A DNA stretch of 7,120 nt from Chloroflexota bacterium (lineage in GTDB: Bacteria; Chloroflexota; UBA11872; VXNJ01): the NCBI GenBank assembly GCA_026708165.1, contig JAPOVO010000305.1:1-7120 (forward strand), given 5' to 3'. The notes under the pieces are model-generated. The model saw only the letters and a list, made by a program, of their open reading frames with translations. It ran no database searches and was not told the DNA's origin. This document shows positions 5,401 through 7,120 of the stretch, one piece after another (the stretch's first letter is position 1; every line of letters starts with the position of its first letter). The position numbers and the translations under genes were made by a program.

Positions 5401-6801
5401 TTGGACGCCAATAGCCAGCTAGGCCAGCTCCTCAGGCGCCTGGGGACTTGGGTCGCCGCTAACCTCGGAGTCCGCTTCTTTCTCGCCATACTCCTGTCCA
5501 TTGTCGTTTGGGGGGCGATTACGCTGGACGCTAACCCCACCGCCGAGACGGTTTTGCGAGAAGAAATCCAGGTTGAAGCGGTCGGCTTGCCGGACGACAT
5601 GGTGCGCGTGGATGAGCTGCCGAAAGTGCAAGTCGCGGTACGAGGGCCAAAGACCAGCCTCGATCTGCTCGACGCCGACAGCTTCGTCGCCCGCGTCCGG
5701 CTCACTTCGCTGGGAGCCGGGACCCATCTCGTGCCCGTCGAGGCCGAGGTCACCGATCCCAGCGTCGAGATTCAGCGGGTCACACCGGCGGAGCTGGCCG
5801 TACGCTTGGAGCGCAAGATTTCTTCTGAAACGCCTGTGCGGCTGGTGATCACAGGCGAACCCGCCCAGGGATTCCGCGCCCGGCAAGACGAAATCTCATT
5901 CGATCCGGAGAGAATCACTGTCGAAGGCCCCGAAGAAGCAGTCAAGCGGGTGGCTTTCTACGAAGCCAAAGTGAACCTTGCCGGAGCGACCAACAACCTG
6001 TCGGTGCAGGTTGCCGCGCGACCGATCGATTCGGCTAGCGAAGAAGTGCTTGGGGTCCTCTCCGCGTCAAACCTCGTGGACGTCGTAGTGCCCATTGAGC
6101 GAATTACTGCGCGCAAGTCGGTCCCTGTTCGGCTTCAGGTCGTCGGCGTCCCAGCCTCGGGCAGGGTCGCGACGCGCTATTCGTCGACCCCGTCCAATGT
6201 GGAAATACAGGGTGAGCCGGAGCTCATAGATCCCGCCGAGCAGATCTTTGCCGAACCCATCGACATTGGCGGCGCGGTTGACGACGTTGAGGCTGTCGTG
6301 CCTCTGATCGTTCCTTCCGGAATCGTTCTCGTCCGGGACGAGTACTCGGTCCAGGTCCGCGTTGACATCGACCCTATCCAAAACAGCACGGTTTTTATAA
6401 CCGGAGTACTGATGCGAAATCTGCCTCCGGGCATGTCGGCCACCCTTCGGCCCACGTCCGTGCAGGTTCTGGTAATCGGATCGGCCGACTCTCTCAGAGA
6501 GCTGGGTCCGACGGACATTCGAGCCGAAGTCGATCTCAGCAACCGAGCGCCAGGCACCCACCAGGTTCAACCGACCGTGCTGATTCCGCCGGGCATTGAT
6601 GTGGCCTCGGTCGTCCCGCGCACTGTGACACTCACTCTACAGTTGCTGCCGACGCCAACCCCGGCCCCCACTCCCACTCCAACTCCCACGGCCGACGGCG
6701 AAAGTGAGCCTCCCGATGCCGAGTTGACGCGCACTCCCACGTCTCCCGCTCCCACGGAGAGTCCAACACCAACTCCCACTCAGCAAGCTCCCTCCGGATA
6801 A
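5401..6801 (+). CDS. cdaR: YbbR-domain protein, CdaA regulator
   Basis: This 466-residue protein has a short cytoplasmic N-terminus, one membrane helix (about residues 23-41, GVRFFLAILLSIVVWGAI) and a long extracytoplasmic region. That region carries four YbbR-type repeats near 52-137, 143-233, 239-323 and 329-415. They share a pattern of beta strands, PxxVxVxGP-like turns (AVRGPKTSL, TVEGPEEAV, EIQGEPELI, LVIGSADSL) and a 'V.P..v.v.le' ending. Residues 416-466 form a Pro/Thr tail. In Firmicutes the homologue CdaR binds CdaA and tunes c-di-AMP output; adjacency to cdaA supports the same role here. The start is TTG at 5401, one base after the cdaA stop. An in-frame TGA lies five codons upstream and no other start codon intervenes. 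No clear Shine-Dalgarno is seen, suggesting translational coupling. The protein contains no cysteine. glmM, the usual third gene, is absent. Confidence 0.9.
   Translation: MDANSQLGQLLRRLGTWVAANLGVRFFLAILLSIVVWGAITLDANPTAETVLREEIQVEAVGLPDDMVRVDELPKVQVAVRGPKTSLDLLDADSFVARVRLTSLGAGTHLVPVEAEVTDPSVEIQRVTPAELAVRLERKISSETPVRLVITGEPAQGFRARQDEISFDPERITVEGPEEAVKRVAFYEAKVNLAGATNNLSVQVAARPIDSASEEVLGVLSASNLVDVVVPIERITARKSVPVRLQVVGVPASGRVATRYSSTPSNVEIQGEPELIDPAEQIFAEPIDIGGAVDDVEAVVPLIVPSGIVLVRDEYSVQVRVDIDPIQNSTVFITGVLMRNLPPGMSATLRPTSVQVLVIGSADSLRELGPTDIRAEVDLSNRAPGTHQVQPTVLIPPGIDVASVVPRTVTLTLQLLPTPTPAPTPTPTPTADGESEPPDAELTRTPTSPAPTESPTPTPTQQAPSG
6649..6780 (+). repeat. Pro/Thr-rich low-complexity tract at the end of cdaR
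   Basis: The last 50 codons of cdaR are dominated by imperfect PT-type repeats. At the DNA level ACTCCCAC occurs exactly at 6670-6677, 6682-6689, 6733-6740 and 6772-6779, with near copies between. A hydrophilic acidic island (DGESEPPDAE) interrupts the tract. In an extracytoplasmic protein such a tail is typically a flexible linker, possibly a glycosylated or wall-spanning stalk. It is also a likely site of length variation. Confidence 0.85.
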
Positions 6802-6814
6802 AAACGGGGATCGG

Positions 6815-6844
6815 AAAAAGCGCCGCTCCCTCAGCGGGCGGCGC
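6815..6844 (-). terminator. Rho-independent terminator overlapping the glycosyltransferase stop codon
   Basis: On the minus strand GCGCCGC (6844-6838) pairs with GCGGCGC (6826-6820) around an 11-base loop, followed immediately by TTTTT (6819-6815). The TGA stop of the glycosyltransferase (6833-6831) lies inside the loop, so the last codons form the 5' arm. The element occupies the space between the convergent genes. It has no T-tract in the plus direction, so it should not terminate cdaR efficiently. Confidence 0.8.
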
Positions 6845-7120
6845 GCCGGCGCAGGGCCTCGTCGTAAACCGTTTCCAGGTCGTCCGCCGCCTTCGTCAGC
6901 GATAGGTCGCCGTGAAGCAGCCTGTCCGGCAGTACCCCATCCCGTGGGCGGCCTGCGATCTGCGCCAGACTGACCGCGGCATCTACGAGCGGGTCCACCT
7001 CCGCGCCGCTCACCAGCGCTCCGTTCACGCCATGACAAACATAAGTGCGCGCTTCGCCAACATCGTGGACCGCCGCCGGCACGCCTGCGACAGCCAGGTC
7101 CAGCAGCCTTACAGGGCATT
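6831..7120 (-). CDS. Glycosyltransferase, GT4-like, C-terminal fragment (start outside the window)
   Basis: Only the last 95 codons are present. The sequence CPVRLLDLAVAGVPAAVHDV, then GEARTYV and HGVNGALV, matches the nucleotide-sugar-binding half of GT-B fold enzymes of the GT4 group (typical pattern 'PvKllDymAaGvPvVatdvGe...v.hg.nG.Lv'). A closing helical segment follows (DPLVDAAVSLAQ through ETVYDEALRRR). Such enzymes transfer a sugar from an activated donor to a lipid, polysaccharide or protein acceptor, usually on the inner face of the membrane. Donor and acceptor cannot be told from this fragment. The reading frame is open to the window edge, and the ATG or GTG codons within it are internal. 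It is convergent with cdaR, with 29 bases between stop codons, and ends in its own terminator. Confidence 0.8.
   Translation of the reverse strand, partial: CPVRLLDLAVAGVPAAVHDVGEARTYVCHGVNGALVSGAEVDPLVDAAVSLAQIAGRPRDGVLPDRLLHGDLSLTKAADDLETVYDEALRRRAAR

Noticed and set aside
6567..6779. Gly/Val-repeat protein on the minus strand opposite the cdaR tail
   Set aside because: The GVGVG pattern is the complement of the Pro/Thr codon repeats and has no independent support.

Overview
The sequence looks like a piece of a moderately GC-rich bacterial chromosome. My best guess is Chloroflexota, possibly Dehalococcoidia/SAR202-like. This rests on the style of the exported protein at 1593-3461, whose 'YFPETGH ... 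GYPISEE ... VQYF' modules I associate with that phylum, and on the general character of the AlaS, CdaA and YbbR proteins. It is an inference from memory, not a database result. I see no phage, insertion sequence, CRISPR array, rRNA or tRNA. TTG is unusually common as a start codon: five of the seven genes whose 5' end lies in the window appear to use it.

Layout. (1) 1-1161, minus strand: read in the direction of transcription, a small membrane protein of unknown function (895-1161), a small YtxH-like membrane-anchored protein (642-860), a strong intrinsic terminator (582-618), then the 5' part of alaS (548 down to the window edge). (2) 1162-1592: a 431-base divergent intergenic region with no convincing gene; it must hold the promoters of both flanking units. 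(3) 1593-3461, plus strand: a secreted, cysteine-free protein made of a duplicated N-terminal module, an Ig-like beta-sandwich and a C-terminal SpoIID/LytB domain. (4) 3462-3564: a short leader with a TATAAT box, a long imperfect hairpin and a good Shine-Dalgarno sequence ahead of argF. (5) 3565-6801, plus strand: argF (ornithine carbamoyltransferase), cdaA (membrane diadenylate cyclase) and cdaR (YbbR-domain regulator), closely spaced and probably co-transcribed. (6) 6831-7120, minus strand: the 3' end of a GT4-type glycosyltransferase, converging on cdaR and ending in an intrinsic terminator that overlaps its own stop codon.

How the parts fit. cdaA and cdaR form the conserved c-di-AMP synthesis module: a membrane cyclase plus a membrane-anchored partner exposed outside the membrane. 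In Firmicutes glmM normally follows; here it is absent and argF sits upstream instead. The SpoIID-type exported protein and the glycosyltransferase suggest cell-envelope or surface-polysaccharide functions nearby, but no pathway links them directly. I found no clearly new multi-gene system. The points most worth following are the argF-cdaA-cdaR arrangement, the architecture of the SpoIID protein, the conserved-looking pair of small membrane proteins before alaS, and the structured argF leader.
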